DNA of 64,000 nt, from assembly GCF_002368395.1 (NCBI RefSeq), contig NZ_AP018254.1, forward strand, positions 124,001-188,000, given 5' to 3'. The position numbers were made by a program, and so were the translations under genes. Below, one piece after another: positions 7,705 through 18,385 of the stretch (position 1 is its first letter; each line of letters opens with the position of its first letter). This DNA is from Calothrix sp. NIES-3974 (lineage in GTDB: Bacteria; Cyanobacteriota; Cyanobacteriia; Cyanobacteriales; Nostocaceae). The notes under the pieces are model-generated. The model worked only from the letters and a program-made list of their open reading frames with translations. It did not search any database and was not told the origin of the DNA.

Positions 7705-10700
7705 TCATTCGATGGGAATTGAGATCACAAAGTTAGCACCTTCTCCCGGTGCAGAAATCACATCTATACTCCCACCATGTTTTTCGACAATAATTTGATA
7801 GGCAATTGCTAATCCTAATCCAGTTCCCTTTCCAACCGGTTTCGTTGTAAATAAGTGGTCAAATATTTTACTTCTAATTTCCTCCGTCATTCCCGGACCA
7901 TTATCTTTGATACTAATGGTGACTATTTCTCTAAATTCATTCATCTTAGTTGTGATGGTAATACAATTGGGATTAGCCTCAATTTCCTGGAAACTAAGTC
8001 CTTGATTATGCTCATCAAGTGCATCGATGGCATTAGCAATGAGGTTCATAAATACTTGATTTAGCTGTCCAGGGAAACACTTAATTGTTGAAAAATCATC
8101 GTACTCTTTAATGACTTGAATTTCAGGACGATATTGATTCGCTTTGAGACGATGTTTGAGAATCATTAATGTACTGTTTAGCCCATCATGGATATTAAAG
8201 GGTATTTTCTTTTGAGTATCTGACCGCGAAAATGTACGTAAACTGATGCTAATATCGTAAATCCGATCAATGGCTTGTTGCATTGATTCCAAAACTTTTG
8301 GTAAATCTTCCTGAATATACTCAAAATCTACCGATGCAAGTTCTTGGGCAATTTCTGTAACTGGTTCTGGGTAATATGTTTGATAGAGATTAATCAGTTT
8401 TAATAAATCCTGGGTATATTCTTGGGCTGGTTGCATATTACCAGCAAGAAAACCAATGGGATTGTTAATTTCATGGCCAATTCCTGAGACTAAATTTCCC
8501 AAAGTAGACATTTTTTCACTTTGCACCAACTGGAGTTGGGCTTGTTTTAAATTCTCTAGGGATTCCTCTAGCTGCTTGGCGTTTGCTTCTAACTGTCGAG
8601 CATAATTTTGCGATTGTTCATATAGACGTGCATTTTCTAAAGAAATTGCGGCTTGAGAAGAGAGTAAATTGATAATTTGCATTCTCTCATCGGAGAAAAC
8701 GCCAGTTGTTAAATTATTTTCTAAGTACAAAATGGCAATTAATTTACCTTGATTAAAAATAGGAGTGCAGAGCAAACTTTGTACCTGTTGACTTAATAAA
8801 TAATTATCCGCAATGATGGAAATCTTTGATTTAGGTTTTTTTAGCTCTGTCGCAATGTTATTGACAATCAGTTTTTCCTGTGTGCGAAATATGTAATTAA
8901 TTAAATTAACTGGAATATCCTGACTTTCTTCAATTGGTATTGACTGCAATATATTTGTAGGTTTGTGTATCGATGAACCAACGGCTTCAATCACCAATTT
9001 ATCTTGATTTGGCATGATAATCGCTGCTTTTGATGCACCGGCATTTTCAATTAATACCTGGGTTAGTTTGGTAAGCAGTGTATCTAGATGAATTTCGCTA
9101 CTAATGGCTTGGGAAGCTTTGATAAAACTAATGAGGTCGAGGGTTTCAACTACTTTTGTACTACTTTTGGCAGTGATAGAGTTTTTGGTTGCATTTAAGA
9201 CAATTGTTTCGGTGGAGTTAATCTGGAAAACTTCTTTTGTTTGTACAGAAGTAATAAATTCTGGATACTTTTGTTCTAAATGATTGACCTTAGCTACTGC
9301 GCCCCATTTAGCATAACAGTAGTATGCATTGATTAGATAGGCTTGAGCAATAGTGGGTTTATTCCAACTTAGATAAAATTTCGCAGCTAATTCATTAGCT
9401 AGTGCTTCTTCATGAATATATTCATTTTCTTTGGCTAAATTAATAGCTTTTTCGTAATATTCTATGGCGGCTAATTTATCATCTAGGACTCGATGGAGTT
9501 CTGCTTCTACTAAATAGTATTTATGTAAGAAATTCATTGGTGCATGGGTTGCCCAATGGTGCATTTTTTGTTGGTTAGATTTTACTTTTTCTAATAATTC
9601 TTTTTGTTGAGAACAAGTTACCTGAGAATATACTAATAACCTCACAAGAGAATCATAAAAATAGAAGGTAGGTATGACTAAAGAGCCTGTGATACTAGAT
9701 AAATACTTTTCAGTTTCTATGGAATATTCTAAAGCTGATATTGGATTACTAAATAAGTAGTTAAGAGTAAGTTTATTAAAATTTACTATTGCGATCGCCA
9801 TCACGTAATTACTTTCTTTATGTAGTGGCAACATAATATTTTCATCATAACTCTCACCAATCAAAGAGCAGACATCTTGACTTTTATTTATTAAGTTGAG
9901 TATTGTTTGTCTCCAGATTCTGACTGAATAAGAGGCTGCTTGCTGATTAAGACGTTCAAGCTCATCACAATATCTGGACATGTTATACTCTAATTCATGT
10001 AGCTCCTTACCAATTAAATAAGAAGTATATGAGAAATTATTTAAGGCATAGGCTGTAAATTCTAAATCTCCCACTTCTAAAGCTGTTAGATAAACTTGCT
10101 GTAATGGGTTTAAAAAGTTGCGAGCATGATTTTTCCAAAGTCCAATAAAGCTGTTATACATTAACAAGCTTTTAACTTGTAATGGTTTATTAGGAAATTT
10201 TGACAATATTTTTAAGGATAGTTGACCGCATTCAAAGCCTGTCTCAATATCACCAATAACACTACATAAAAGAAGACCATAGGTGCAGTAGGCAAATGCT
10301 GATATACTCGTATTTCCATATTCCAGTGACAATTCAATCATTTTTGTGCTAAGTAAGGGCACAAATTCTGTGCGTCCGAGATAGGCAGCAGCAAACATAC
10401 TTAGTAATATACGCATTGCTGCTAATATCTCTAAGTTATTTATTTCTGGTAAATTGATTAAGTCTGCTAATTTTCGATTTTTTAATTTTTCTGCTATATT
10501 CTGAAATGCTTGCTCAATATCATTATGAGATGGTGTTGTCGAAAATTCTATATTTAAAAGCTTGAGGATACCTAAGGCTATATCAAAAGCCTCCGTGAGC
10601 TTATTTCTGACAATATTTGCCTGGATTTGTATTTCGGATACTTTAATTTTTTCTAAAAGAGTTTTAGCAGAATTAGTCACTATTTCTGCCAACTGTTCCA

Positions 10701-13170
10701 TTCTGACAAAATTTCCAGACAAATAAGCCGCTTCACATGCTTCTTCGTACAATTGGAGCGTGAAGTTATATTGTCTTGTCCAAGAATTGTGATTTAGTAT
10801 TGATAATGCAATATTAAAATAACTCATCGCTGCTGCATATGCAGTTGCTATTTTTGCTTTTCTAGCGGCGATGAAGTTTAAATTGACAAGTTGATTAATA
10901 TCTAATTCTTGAGTGATTAGTTCTCTACCATAATTTAAATGATTAACAATATCAAAAATTCGTTCTGTTTGCTTTTCCTGGGGAATATTTTCTAGGAGGA
11001 GTTGACCAATTTGTAGATGGGTTTGTTTTTTCTCTGATTCGGGAATCAGGGAATAGGCTGCTTGTTGCACTCGGTCGTGGAGGAATTTGTAATTGGGTGA
11101 TTCTGTGGTCAGGTGTTGATGATTTGCTGTGAGAATATGATGATTTTCTTGTTGATATAGTTTATAAACTTCGTTGGTGGGTATGATTAGTCCTTCCCGC
11201 AATGCAACCCATAAATCTGTGGCGGTTTCTTCTGGAGATTTATGATTAACTATGGCGAGGGTGGTGAGGTCAAATTCATTGCCAATACAGGCGGCTAGTT
11301 TGAGAACTTGTTGGGTGGCTGATGGTAGTTTTTGTAATTTGTAGGCCATAAAGTCAACAACGTCGTCAACTAATATGGCTTGTTTGATTTGGGAAATTTC
11401 ACATTGCCAACAACGATTTTCGATGTTGAATTGGATGATGCCTTCTTCGTGGAAGGATTTGAGCAGTTGATTGCTGAAGAAGGGGTTCCCTTGGGTTTTT
11501 TGATAAATGAGGTTGCTGAGGGGAGTGACCAGTTCTGGTGGAGAGTTGAGGGTTTCAGCGACTAGGTTGGTGATGTTTTCTGGGGAAAGGGGTGGGAGGG
11601 TAATTGTGTGGATGGGAATGGAATTTTTGGCGATTTCTTTGAGGGTCATCATCAAAGGATGGGCTGGAGATACTTCGTTATCTCGATATGCTCCAATTAA
11701 TAGTAAATGTTGGATTTCTCCTTCGCTGAGGATAATTTCCATCAGTTTAAGGGATGCGGAGTCTGCCCATTGGAGGTCGTCAATAAATATGACTAGGGGA
11801 TGGTCTTTGCTACTAAAAAGTTGAATAAATTTTTGGAATAGTAGGTTGAAGCGGTTTGTGGCTGCACTACCGGTTAATTCGTTGACGGGGGGTTGGGGTC
11901 CAAGGATTTTTTCCAGTTCGGGTATGACTTCAATAATAACTTGGGCTTGTTCTCCTAATGCTGCGAGGATTTTTGTTTTCCAGGTTTGTAGTTGGCTACT
12001 ACTTTCGCTTAGTAGTTGTTCCATTAAGTGGCGAAATGCTTGGATGAATGCACTTAAGGGTACATTTCTCTGGAATTGGTCATATTTACCTTTGATAAAA
12101 TAACCCCGTTGACGGACGATGGGTTTATGAACTTCGTTGACGACGGCTGTTTTCCCAATTCCGGAAAATCCTGCAACTAATACCATTTCTACGGTGTGAT
12201 TTTGGTCTTCGGAGGGTTGGGAAATACGTGCAAAGGCTGATAGTAGGGTCTCTATTTCTGCTTCCCGTCCGTAGAGTTTTTCGGGAATATTAAACCGGTC
12301 GGGTATGTCTCGACTTGCAAGGGGAAATTCGGGAAATTCCCCGGTTTGTTGATAGGTTTTCCAAGCTGTTTCTAGGTCGTATCTTAATCCACTAGCACTT
12401 TGATAACGTTCCTCGGCGTTTTTCGCCATGAGTTTGGTGATAATCTGGGCGATAATTGGGGGAACCTGGGGGTTGAGGGTACAAATATCGGGTGCTGATT
12501 TGGCTAGGTGACAGTAGACTAACTCCAAGGGGTCAGTTGCTGGAAAGGGTAGTTGTCCGGTGAGGAGTTCAAAGAAGGTGACTCCGAGGGAGTAAAAATC
12601 GCTACGCCAATCAATGGCTCGGTTCATCCGTCCGGTTTGTTCGGGGGAAATATAGGCTAGGGTTCCCTCTAAAACGTTGGCTGATTGGAGGGTTTGGGTT
12701 TCTTTGGGTAGTAGGGAAGCGATACTAAAGTCGATGAGTTTGATTTGCTTGGTGTCGGGATTGATAAGGATATTGGCTGGTTTAATGTCTTTGTGGATGA
12801 CTCCGTGACGATATAATTCCCCTAGAGCATCGGTGATTTGGAAGGCGATCGCTAAAAATTCTTCTATTTTTAGAGGTACATTGCCTGTATACTCTTTTAG
12901 GGATATACCGCCAAAGTCTTCCATCACTAAGGCATAACTATTTTGGTAATTCTCTAGGCTGTAGGTGGTAATAATTCCAGCAAATTCTAGGTTTTTGGCA
13001 ATCGTATATTGGTTGCGAAATTGAACCAGTTCGCTAAATGATGGGTATTTGCTTTTTAATAGCTTGATAATAACTGGTTGCTGATCGACTTCCCTTGTCC
13101 CAGCAAAGACTAGAGTCCTATTACCTGCATAGATTTGTCTACCAATTTGATAGCCGGACAGACTTAACAT
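7705..13170 (-). CDS. Hybrid Ser/Thr kinase - AAA ATPase - GAF - histidine kinase
   Basis: 1,821 residues from the ATG at 13170 (the TTG two codons upstream is less likely). Domains in order: eukaryotic-type kinase (about 1-265; HKDIKPAN at 126-133; the usual DFG reads DFS in IDFSIAS, 146-152); an AAA/NACHT-like ATPase starting GREAEI (301) with Walker A GFSGIGKT (334-341) and the Walker B-like VIFIDDLQWAD; a long helical TPR-like region (about 600-1330); a GAF domain (about 1370-1510); a coiled coil; a histidine kinase with H1566 in GIGHEINNP, DNGPGM and GKGTGLGLA. This is the HstK-type family of heterocystous cyanobacteria and myxobacteria, acting as large cytosolic signalling proteins. There is no receiver domain and no response regulator gene beside it, so its partner is unknown. 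Confidence 0.93.
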   Translation of the reverse strand: MLSLSGYQIGRQIYAGNRTLVFAGTREVDQQPVIIKLLKSKYPSFSELVQFRNQYTIAKNLEFAGIITTYSLENYQNSYALVMEDFGGISLKEYTGNVPLKIEEFLAIAFQITDALGELYRHGVIHKDIKPANILINPDTKQIKLIDFSIASLLPKETQTLQSANVLEGTLAYISPEQTGRMNRAIDWRSDFYSLGVTFFELLTGQLPFPATDPLELVYCHLAKSAPDICTLNPQVPPIIAQIITKLMAKNAEERYQSASGLRYDLETAWKTYQQTGEFPEFPLASRDIPDRFNIPEKLYGREAEIETLLSAFARISQPSEDQNHTVEMVLVAGFSGIGKTAVVNEVHKPIVRQRGYFIKGKYDQFQRNVPLSAFIQAFRHLMEQLLSESSSQLQTWKTKILAALGEQAQVIIEVIPELEKILGPQPPVNELTGSAATNRFNLLFQKFIQLFSSKDHPLVIFIDDLQWADSASLKLMEIILSEGEIQHLLLIGAYRDNEVSPAHPLMMTLKEIAKNSIPIHTITLPPLSPENITNLVAETLNSPPELVTPLSNLIYQKTQGNPFFSNQLLKSFHEEGIIQFNIENRCWQCEISQIKQAILVDDVVDFMAYKLQKLPSATQQVLKLAACIGNEFDLTTLAIVNHKSPEETATDLWVALREGLIIPTNEVYKLYQQENHHILTANHQHLTTESPNYKFLHDRVQQAAYSLIPESEKKQTHLQIGQLLLENIPQEKQTERIFDIVNHLNYGRELITQELDINQLVNLNFIAARKAKIATAYAAAMSYFNIALSILNHNSWTRQYNFTLQLYEEACEAAYLSGNFVRMEQLAEIVTNSAKTLLEKIKVSEIQIQANIVRNKLTEAFDIALGILKLLNIEFSTTPSHNDIEQAFQNIAEKLKNRKLADLINLPEINNLEILAAMRILLSMFAAAYLGRTEFVPLLSTKMIELSLEYGNTSISAFAYCTYGLLLCSVIGDIETGFECGQLSLKILSKFPNKPLQVKSLLMYNSFIGLWKNHARNFLNPLQQVYLTALEVGDLEFTAYALNNFSYTSYLIGKELHELEYNMSRYCDELERLNQQAASYSVRIWRQTILNLINKSQDVCSLIGESYDENIMLPLHKESNYVMAIAIVNFNKLTLNYLFSNPISALEYSIETEKYLSSITGSLVIPTFYFYDSLVRLLVYSQVTCSQQKELLEKVKSNQQKMHHWATHAPMNFLHKYYLVEAELHRVLDDKLAAIEYYEKAINLAKENEYIHEEALANELAAKFYLSWNKPTIAQAYLINAYYCYAKWGAVAKVNHLEQKYPEFITSVQTKEVFQINSTETIVLNATKNSITAKSSTKVVETLDLISFIKASQAISSEIHLDTLLTKLTQVLIENAGASKAAIIMPNQDKLVIEAVGSSIHKPTNILQSIPIEESQDIPVNLINYIFRTQEKLIVNNIATELKKPKSKISIIADNYLLSQQVQSLLCTPIFNQGKLIAILYLENNLTTGVFSDERMQIINLLSSQAAISLENARLYEQSQNYARQLEANAKQLEESLENLKQAQLQLVQSEKMSTLGNLVSGIGHEINNPIGFLAGNMQPAQEYTQDLLKLINLYQTYYPEPVTEIAQELASVDFEYIQEDLPKVLESMQQAIDRIYDISISLRTFSRSDTQKKIPFNIHDGLNSTLMILKHRLKANQYRPEIQVIKEYDDFSTIKCFPGQLNQVFMNLIANAIDALDEHNQGLSFQEIEANPNCITITTKMNEFREIVTISIKDNGPGMTEEIRSKIFDHLFTTKPVGKGTGLGLAIAYQIIVEKHGGSIDVISAPGEGANFVISIPIE

Positions 13171-13789
13171 TTTCAATACCCTGAGTAATTCATTCTTGGC
13201 TTATTATTCCCATTTTTGGAAACATTTATACAATTTTGGTTTTTGGTTTTTCGTGGATGTTGGTAATACTCTGTAGAATGACGGCAGTATTCAAGAATAT
13301 TAAGATACAGTTGTGGAAGTGGTTTCGCACAAGCCTTGAAAATTTAAATAATGTACCACATTTAGCTGTAATCCTCTGTAATCCTGCGGATTTTTTAGTC
13401 AAATAAATCCTTTCTCCCCTGCTTCCTCTACTGACCTTCACCCGTCCGAACTGGGTTGACAAACCATTAGGGGGTTGCAAGAAGTACATTTGTTTGATTA
13501 AGCTCAAGGCTTTGTCCTGTAAGTCCCTCATGTAGGTTTGGACACAAATAAACAAGAAAAAAGTTCATATCTACTCCCTACTCCCTACTCCCTATCTACA
13601 AGCGAGGTTGATCAAATGTGCAAGTTAAGAAGTGTCCAATCAGTTTGAATGTGTGTTGCTAATTGTTAACTCTTGGTTGCATTTAGTTATTTAAGTAAAT
13701 TTTTAGACTGATTAATTCATCTAATTTCTGCATCACTTCCACCTTCCCAGGAGTATATATCAGTGAAGGGATTCTCCAAATGAGGTAAG
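13171..13789. other. Divergent intergenic region
   Basis: 619 bp between the kinase gene and the exported protein gene. A short minus-strand open frame (13226-13555) has low-complexity, repeat-like composition and I do not call it a gene. 13573-13600 is a heptamer tract (CTACTCC/CTCCCTA units) of the STRR type common in Nostocales. No RNA gene is recognised. Confidence 0.5.
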
Positions 13790-14284
13790 ATGATGAAATT
13801 AATCAAAACCGCTTCCGTTGCCGTATTACTATTAGGAATGGGACTAACAACCGTAGAATCAGTACGCGCTCAATCAAGAGAGCAAATCACAACATCGAAT
13901 TCCTACACAGTTGCTCAAGCAGTTACGAGAGCTAATTCTCCCCTATATGGTAGTTGGAAACTGACCTACAGTGTGAATGGAATTGTCTATGAAAGTGTGC
14001 TGATTATGAATGGTTATACAGGGGGTATGGGGACTACCTATTTTGATCCGAGACTGAGAAGAACCAGAGTTATTTCCCAGTTTATGGAACTACGTTCATC
14101 TTCCCAGGGTTTGATTTTAGTTGGTTCCAATCCTGTAGATTATCACACGAAAAGACCTGCTACCGATTACTCTCCCGATAACTTTTTGTTTTCCATTCGA
14201 CCCAATGGTAGATTAGTCGCGATAACCTGCGATCGCGCTCGTCAGTGTTCGGATGTAAACGTGGAAAGAGTCAGAATTAATTAA
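13790..14284 (+). CDS. Small exported protein of unknown function
   Basis: 164 residues. Two adjacent ATGs (13790 and 13793) are possible; GAGG at 13782-13785 is better spaced for the second. There is a clear Sec signal peptide: MMKLIKTASVAVLLLGMGL, with likely cleavage after SVRAQ near residue 28. The mature part (PLYGSWKLTYSVNGIVYESVLIMNGYTG) is strand-rich and ends with two cysteines (TCDRARQC) that could form a disulfide. I do not recognise the family; a periplasmic beta-rich domain is likely. The gene stands alone. Confidence 0.75.
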   Translation: MMKLIKTASVAVLLLGMGLTTVESVRAQSREQITTSNSYTVAQAVTRANSPLYGSWKLTYSVNGIVYESVLIMNGYTGGMGTTYFDPRLRRTRVISQFMELRSSSQGLILVGSNPVDYHTKRPATDYSPDNFLFSIRPNGRLVAITCDRARQCSDVNVERVRIN

Positions 14285-14487
14285 ATTCAGGATGTGTTTT
14301 TTCAGATGTATTTTGAGGAGTGAATTAGTCCCGATGGTGTTTGCAGGGGAAAAGGAAAGTTGTCGGATTTTCATGGGAATACTCACGTGAAATCACTAAT
14401 CCTCTTCCCCTATCACCTGCAACCGTCAACTGTTGACTAACTCAAAAGGAAATATATCAGCTTGCAAAATATAAATCCAAAATCCCA

Positions 14488-17115
14488 TCACTCAACAGCA
14501 ATCTGCATCAAATCTAATCCACGATGAAATATGTCATCGATTGGTAACATTTCCCCCTCCAGCGTCATAAATTTGTGGTCTTTAGTTGCTCGAATTAGGG
14601 AACCATCTGCCAATTCGTACTCAAATATTTCTTGTATCCCCCGATGATGGTACTGAGCAACTGGTTGGGTATATATGCATCCATTCCCATCTACGGTAAA
14701 CACACTACACTCAATCTGCTTTTCGACAATTTCACCGATTTTTAAAAACCCGTATTCTGCGGTGAGAATTCGTGTATCATAACTCAAACAATATTCAGCG
14801 AATTTGAGCATATCATCAAATAATTTTTCGGCAACCTGTTTTTTCACCCCATTTTTGGTGGAACCGTCAATAAATAAAGCTTGCTGTTTTTGCATTTCGG
14901 AAACTTTCTTTTTACCCATTGCTCGACGCAGCAAATCTGCACCACCCAAGGAATAACCAGCCATATCCTGAGCGATTTTCATAATTTGCTCCTGATACAC
15001 CATAATTCCGTAGGTCTCATTTAAAATTGGTTCCAAAATCGTATGCTCATATTCAATTATTTCCCGTCCATGTTTACGATTAATAAACTTGGGAATTAGT
15101 CCTGCATCCAAAGGACCCGGACGATACAAAGCTAAAATCGACGAAATATCCTCAATATTAGAAGGCTTCAAATCACGGACAATTTGTCGCATCCCTGAAG
15201 ATTCTAACTGAAACACTCCTTCTAATTCCCCGGATTCTAGTAACTCATAGGTCTTACGAACATCATGGGGTAACTTGGCTGTTTCTCCACCTTTGGCTAA
15301 AATTTTCTGAGCTTTGCGTTCCTGGGCTGTAATTTCATAGGGGTCAAGTTTATAACCATGATTTTGTTCAATTAAATCCAGGGTTTTTTGAATCATGGTC
15401 AAATTTTTTAACCCCAAAAAGTCCATTTTTAATAAACCGATGGAATCCAAATCTTCCATAAAATACTGGGTAATCACCGACCCATCATTATTACGTTGCA
15501 AGGGAACAATTTCATCCAAAGGTTCCGCCGAAATCACCACACCCGCAGCATGTACACCAAAGGTTTTATTTGTCCCCTCAATCCGAATTGCCATATCTAT
15601 CCAATGGCGAACACGGGGGTCATTATCATATTTTTCCTTAAATTCTGCGGCTGGAGTATCTTCTGAAATCATTTTTTTCAAAGGTGTGGGTTTCCCCCGC
15701 GAAACCGGAATTAATTTGGCCATTTTATCCGCTTCACCGTAGGGAATATTTAACACCCTGGCCACATCTTTTAACACTGCTTTAGAAGTCATGCGGTTAA
15801 AAGTAATAATCTGAGCGACCCTTTCTGTACCATATTTTTGGGTAACATATTCGATTACTTTGTCCCGTTTTTCAATACAGAAATCCGTATCAATATCGGG
15901 CATTGATTTACGCTCTGGATTGAGAAATCGCTCAAATAGTAAACCGTGGTGAACCGGGTCAATATTAGTGATTCCCATTGCATAGGCGACCAAAGAACCA
16001 GCCGCCGAACCCCTCCCTGGACCGACAGGAATATTATTATCGCGAGCAAATTTAATGTAATCCCAAACTATCAAAAAATAGCCGGAAAAACCCATTTGCT
16101 GAATCATTTTTAATTCATATTCCATCCTTTCCCGGTATACTGGTTCTAACTCGTGGCGATTTTTGCAACGTAATTTTGTGATTAAACCTTGCCAAGCAAC
16201 TTCTTCCACATAGGTATCAGTAGTATGACCAGGGGGAATAGGATAATGGGGAATTCTGGGTTCTCCTAAAATTTCATAGGGTTCTACTTTATCAGCAACT
16301 TCTACAGTTGTTAATAACGCTTCTTCTATCACATCATCCGGGAGATGGTCACGGAATAATAAACGCATTTCTTCAGCTGATTTTAAATATTCCGTCCCCG
16401 AATAGCGCATTCGTTTTTCTTCAGTAATTAATTTCCCGGTTTGAATGCAGAGTAAAGCATCATGAGCTTCCACATCGTAACAGGAAATAAAATGGGAATC
16501 ATTAGTTGCGACAAACTTGATTCCTAACTCACGAGCAATTCTAATAATTTCCACATTGACGATTCGGTCTTGTTGGGAACCGTGGTCTTGAATTTCTAAA
16601 TAAAAATCCTCACCAAATACATCTTTGTACCATTTTGCCACCTTCCTTGCTGCATCACGTCGATTGCTAAGGATAGCTTGGGGTATTTCTCCCCCTAAAC
16701 AAGCACTGGTGACAATTAGACCTTCATGATACTGCTGTAATAAATCCTTATTAATACAAGGACGACCAAAAATACCCTTTCCCTGAAACCCTTGCAGATG
16801 GGAAATAGATGTTAACTTCACTAAATTTTTGTAACCTTGGGTATTTTTGGCTAAAACAACTTGGTGATATTTTGGACGACGTTCCTGTTTCGTAATATCA
16901 CCGTTAATCACATACATTTCGTTACCGATAATCGGTTTAAAATTCTTATTGCGGCAGATTTTCAGTAGTTCCACTGCTCCATACATGACTCCGTGGTCTG
17001 TCAGTGCGATCGCTTTGATTCCTAATTCAATTGCTCGGTCAATCAATGCGGGTAACTGACTAGCACCATCAAGTAGACTGTAATCACTATGAATGTGCAA
17101 TGGAACGAAAGACAT
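14488..17115 (-). CDS. dnaE: DNA polymerase III alpha subunit, N-terminal half, with N-terminal split intein
   Basis: 875 residues, ATG start. Residues 1-775 are the first part of the replicative polymerase: the PHP domain ([31 protein letters not shown]) and the palm with PDIDTDF. At residue 776 the protein switches, after KFAEY, to a split intein: [15 protein letters not shown], ending ...DLMQIAVE. This 100-residue piece (14491-14790) holds C1 and the block B motif ATKDHKF. It matches the DnaE-N intein known from Nostoc and Synechocystis. The C-intein plus C-terminal polymerase must be encoded elsewhere; protein trans-splicing joins the two. The upstream neighbour on the same strand is a nitrate-reductase-associated gene 740 bp away, so no operon. 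Confidence 0.97.
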   Translation of the reverse strand: MSFVPLHIHSDYSLLDGASQLPALIDRAIELGIKAIALTDHGVMYGAVELLKICRNKNFKPIIGNEMYVINGDITKQERRPKYHQVVLAKNTQGYKNLVKLTSISHLQGFQGKGIFGRPCINKDLLQQYHEGLIVTSACLGGEIPQAILSNRRDAARKVAKWYKDVFGEDFYLEIQDHGSQQDRIVNVEIIRIARELGIKFVATNDSHFISCYDVEAHDALLCIQTGKLITEEKRMRYSGTEYLKSAEEMRLLFRDHLPDDVIEEALLTTVEVADKVEPYEILGEPRIPHYPIPPGHTTDTYVEEVAWQGLITKLRCKNRHELEPVYRERMEYELKMIQQMGFSGYFLIVWDYIKFARDNNIPVGPGRGSAAGSLVAYAMGITNIDPVHHGLLFERFLNPERKSMPDIDTDFCIEKRDKVIEYVTQKYGTERVAQIITFNRMTSKAVLKDVARVLNIPYGEADKMAKLIPVSRGKPTPLKKMISEDTPAAEFKEKYDNDPRVRHWIDMAIRIEGTNKTFGVHAAGVVISAEPLDEIVPLQRNNDGSVITQYFMEDLDSIGLLKMDFLGLKNLTMIQKTLDLIEQNHGYKLDPYEITAQERKAQKILAKGGETAKLPHDVRKTYELLESGELEGVFQLESSGMRQIVRDLKPSNIEDISSILALYRPGPLDAGLIPKFINRKHGREIIEYEHTILEPILNETYGIMVYQEQIMKIAQDMAGYSLGGADLLRRAMGKKKVSEMQKQQALFIDGSTKNGVKKQVAEKLFDDMLKFAEYCLSYDTRILTAEYGFLKIGEIVEKQIECSVFTVDGNGCIYTQPVAQYHHRGIQEIFEYELADGSLIRATKDHKFMTLEGEMLPIDDIFHRGLDLMQIAVE
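14491..14790 (-). other. Coding segment of the DnaE split intein, N-terminal fragment
   Basis: The 100 codons encode the N-intein of dnaE. Cys1 is encoded at 14788-14790; the frame ends with a stop at 14488-14490. Conserved features: CLSYDT start, TQPVAQ, block B TKDH, and the acidic tail (MLPIDDIF). The positions correspond to the fast-splicing Npu-type inteins, with some substitutions: [10 protein letters not shown] where Npu, from memory, has WHDRGEQEVF. Confidence 0.95.
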
Positions 17116-17857
17116 AGGACGATTCCCACAACAACCTTGATGGTATCTTAGGGTAGCAGATTGGTGTAGTAGTCCACCACATTAATTTTGATAGGTCAAC
17201 AAAGGTACGTAGTTGCGCTAGTCTACGACAATCCTGTGGGTATAGCGCCTTTATATTCAAGCTTTTTTGCGGCTAAAACCACCACTAAAAACCCCTCAGA
17301 ACTTATGTGGTCGATTAAAGGAAGCAATCCTAAACATCCGATTTCTCGTCACGAGTGCGTAAGTCCTAATTATGATACCATTAGGGTTTTGATACATTTC
17401 CTTCCCCTGCTCCCCGTTAGGTATCAACTCCAATGTAAAACGGTATTACTCCCTTTCTGAGCCAGGTTTTCAGGAGTATGTAACTAATATTACTACTTAG
17501 CATCACATTCCTTATGTAAGCAACGCTCTAGTAAATCGACGCGATACACATAGGCAAAACGACGCGGATTAAAAATCGGCGGTTTATAACTGCAAAACAA
17601 AGGCTGGTTAAGATAAGACCAAATGGGGAATTTTATCTGAATTTTATCTGAAAGCATCTTCAAAAGAACCAAAATACTATAAAACAGGTGTTTTAGTATT
17701 CGGCGAATGATTATAAACACACCGCATACTTATATGTGAGTTAAATATTACACATAATTGTGACGGATGTCCTGGTGGTAATTGCTGATTATTGCCTATA
17801 TCCAGTTATTTCCCCGTGGCAATTGGAAATGTGGGACGGCTGGAATTTTGTCCGAAG
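17116..17857. other. Intergenic region with a repeat copy and a doubtful small frame
   Basis: 742 bp. 17164-17190 (GTAGTCCACCACATTAATT) is the inverted match of 577-600. 17204-17286 is a copy of the family ending GGCTAAAACCACCACT. A minus-strand frame at 17493-17720 (75 codons, GTG start; possible ATG giving 54 residues) ends CSYKPPIFNPRRFAYVYRVD. It is not recognised and lacks a good ribosome site, so it may be a remnant. No tRNA or other RNA is seen. Confidence 0.5.
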
Positions 17858-18310
17858 TTAATCAAGTTGAAATTCAGCGATCGCTCTGGGAAAGTTTTTG
17901 TTTTCGTGTCCGGAACGACTCAGCTTAATCAGAGCGAATCTTTGTAGGGGTGATAGGTTTTCCCATTGTTGGGGGGTAATACGCAAGTTTAACTCTGCGG
18001 CTTTAGTTTGGACTGGGGTGGGGATATTTTCCCTATCTAACCACTCCTGGGGGGTATTCTGGGGTAATTCTGATGCTGGTTTACCTGTTAGGGTCAAAAC
18101 TAATTGTTGGACATGGGTTCGATAGGCGATGATTTCGCTGGTAGTATCACAAGGCATGGAAGCCAAAGTTAAGCGATCGCGGTGATCCATTTTTTGCCAA
18201 TCTCCTAATTTTAATTTGATGCCACAGGTGTCTAATTTATACCTGACTATCATTGGTATGCACCGCAGGGAATCAACGAAATCAGCCTCAAATTGAAAGA
18301 AAGTAGCCAT
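17858..18310 (-). CDS. Nitrate reductase-associated protein
   Basis: 150 residues, ATG start. The N-terminus FFQFEADFVDSLRCIPMIVRYKLD and the following CGIKLKLGDW are characteristic of the cyanobacterial nitrate-reductase-associated family (PF09655/TIGR02664, from memory). The family is often found close to nitrate assimilation genes; its biochemical role is not established. Here it sits between dnaE and nadB with no nar or nir gene in the window. It has no signal peptide or membrane helix. I looked for an NtcA box (GTA-N8-TAC) in the first 100 bp upstream and did not find one. Confidence 0.85.
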   Translation of the reverse strand: MATFFQFEADFVDSLRCIPMIVRYKLDTCGIKLKLGDWQKMDHRDRLTLASMPCDTTSEIIAYRTHVQQLVLTLTGKPASELPQNTPQEWLDRENIPTPVQTKAAELNLRITPQQWENLSPLQRFALIKLSRSGHENKNFPRAIAEFQLD

Positions 18311-18385
18311 TATTGAGTCATGTAAACATTCTGAATTGAAAGTCAGTAGGGAGGGGGAAAAATAGCTTTCATCTGGTTTCTGGTA

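Noticed and set aside
13226-13555. 109-codon minus-strand frame upstream of the exported protein
   Set aside because: Repeat-like composition, no recognisable domain, no ribosome site; lies in a divergent promoter region.
17493-17720. 75-codon minus-strand frame ending in LHKECDAK
   Set aside because: GTG start without ribosome site and no family recognised. It might be a remnant, so it is only mentioned in the spacer entry.
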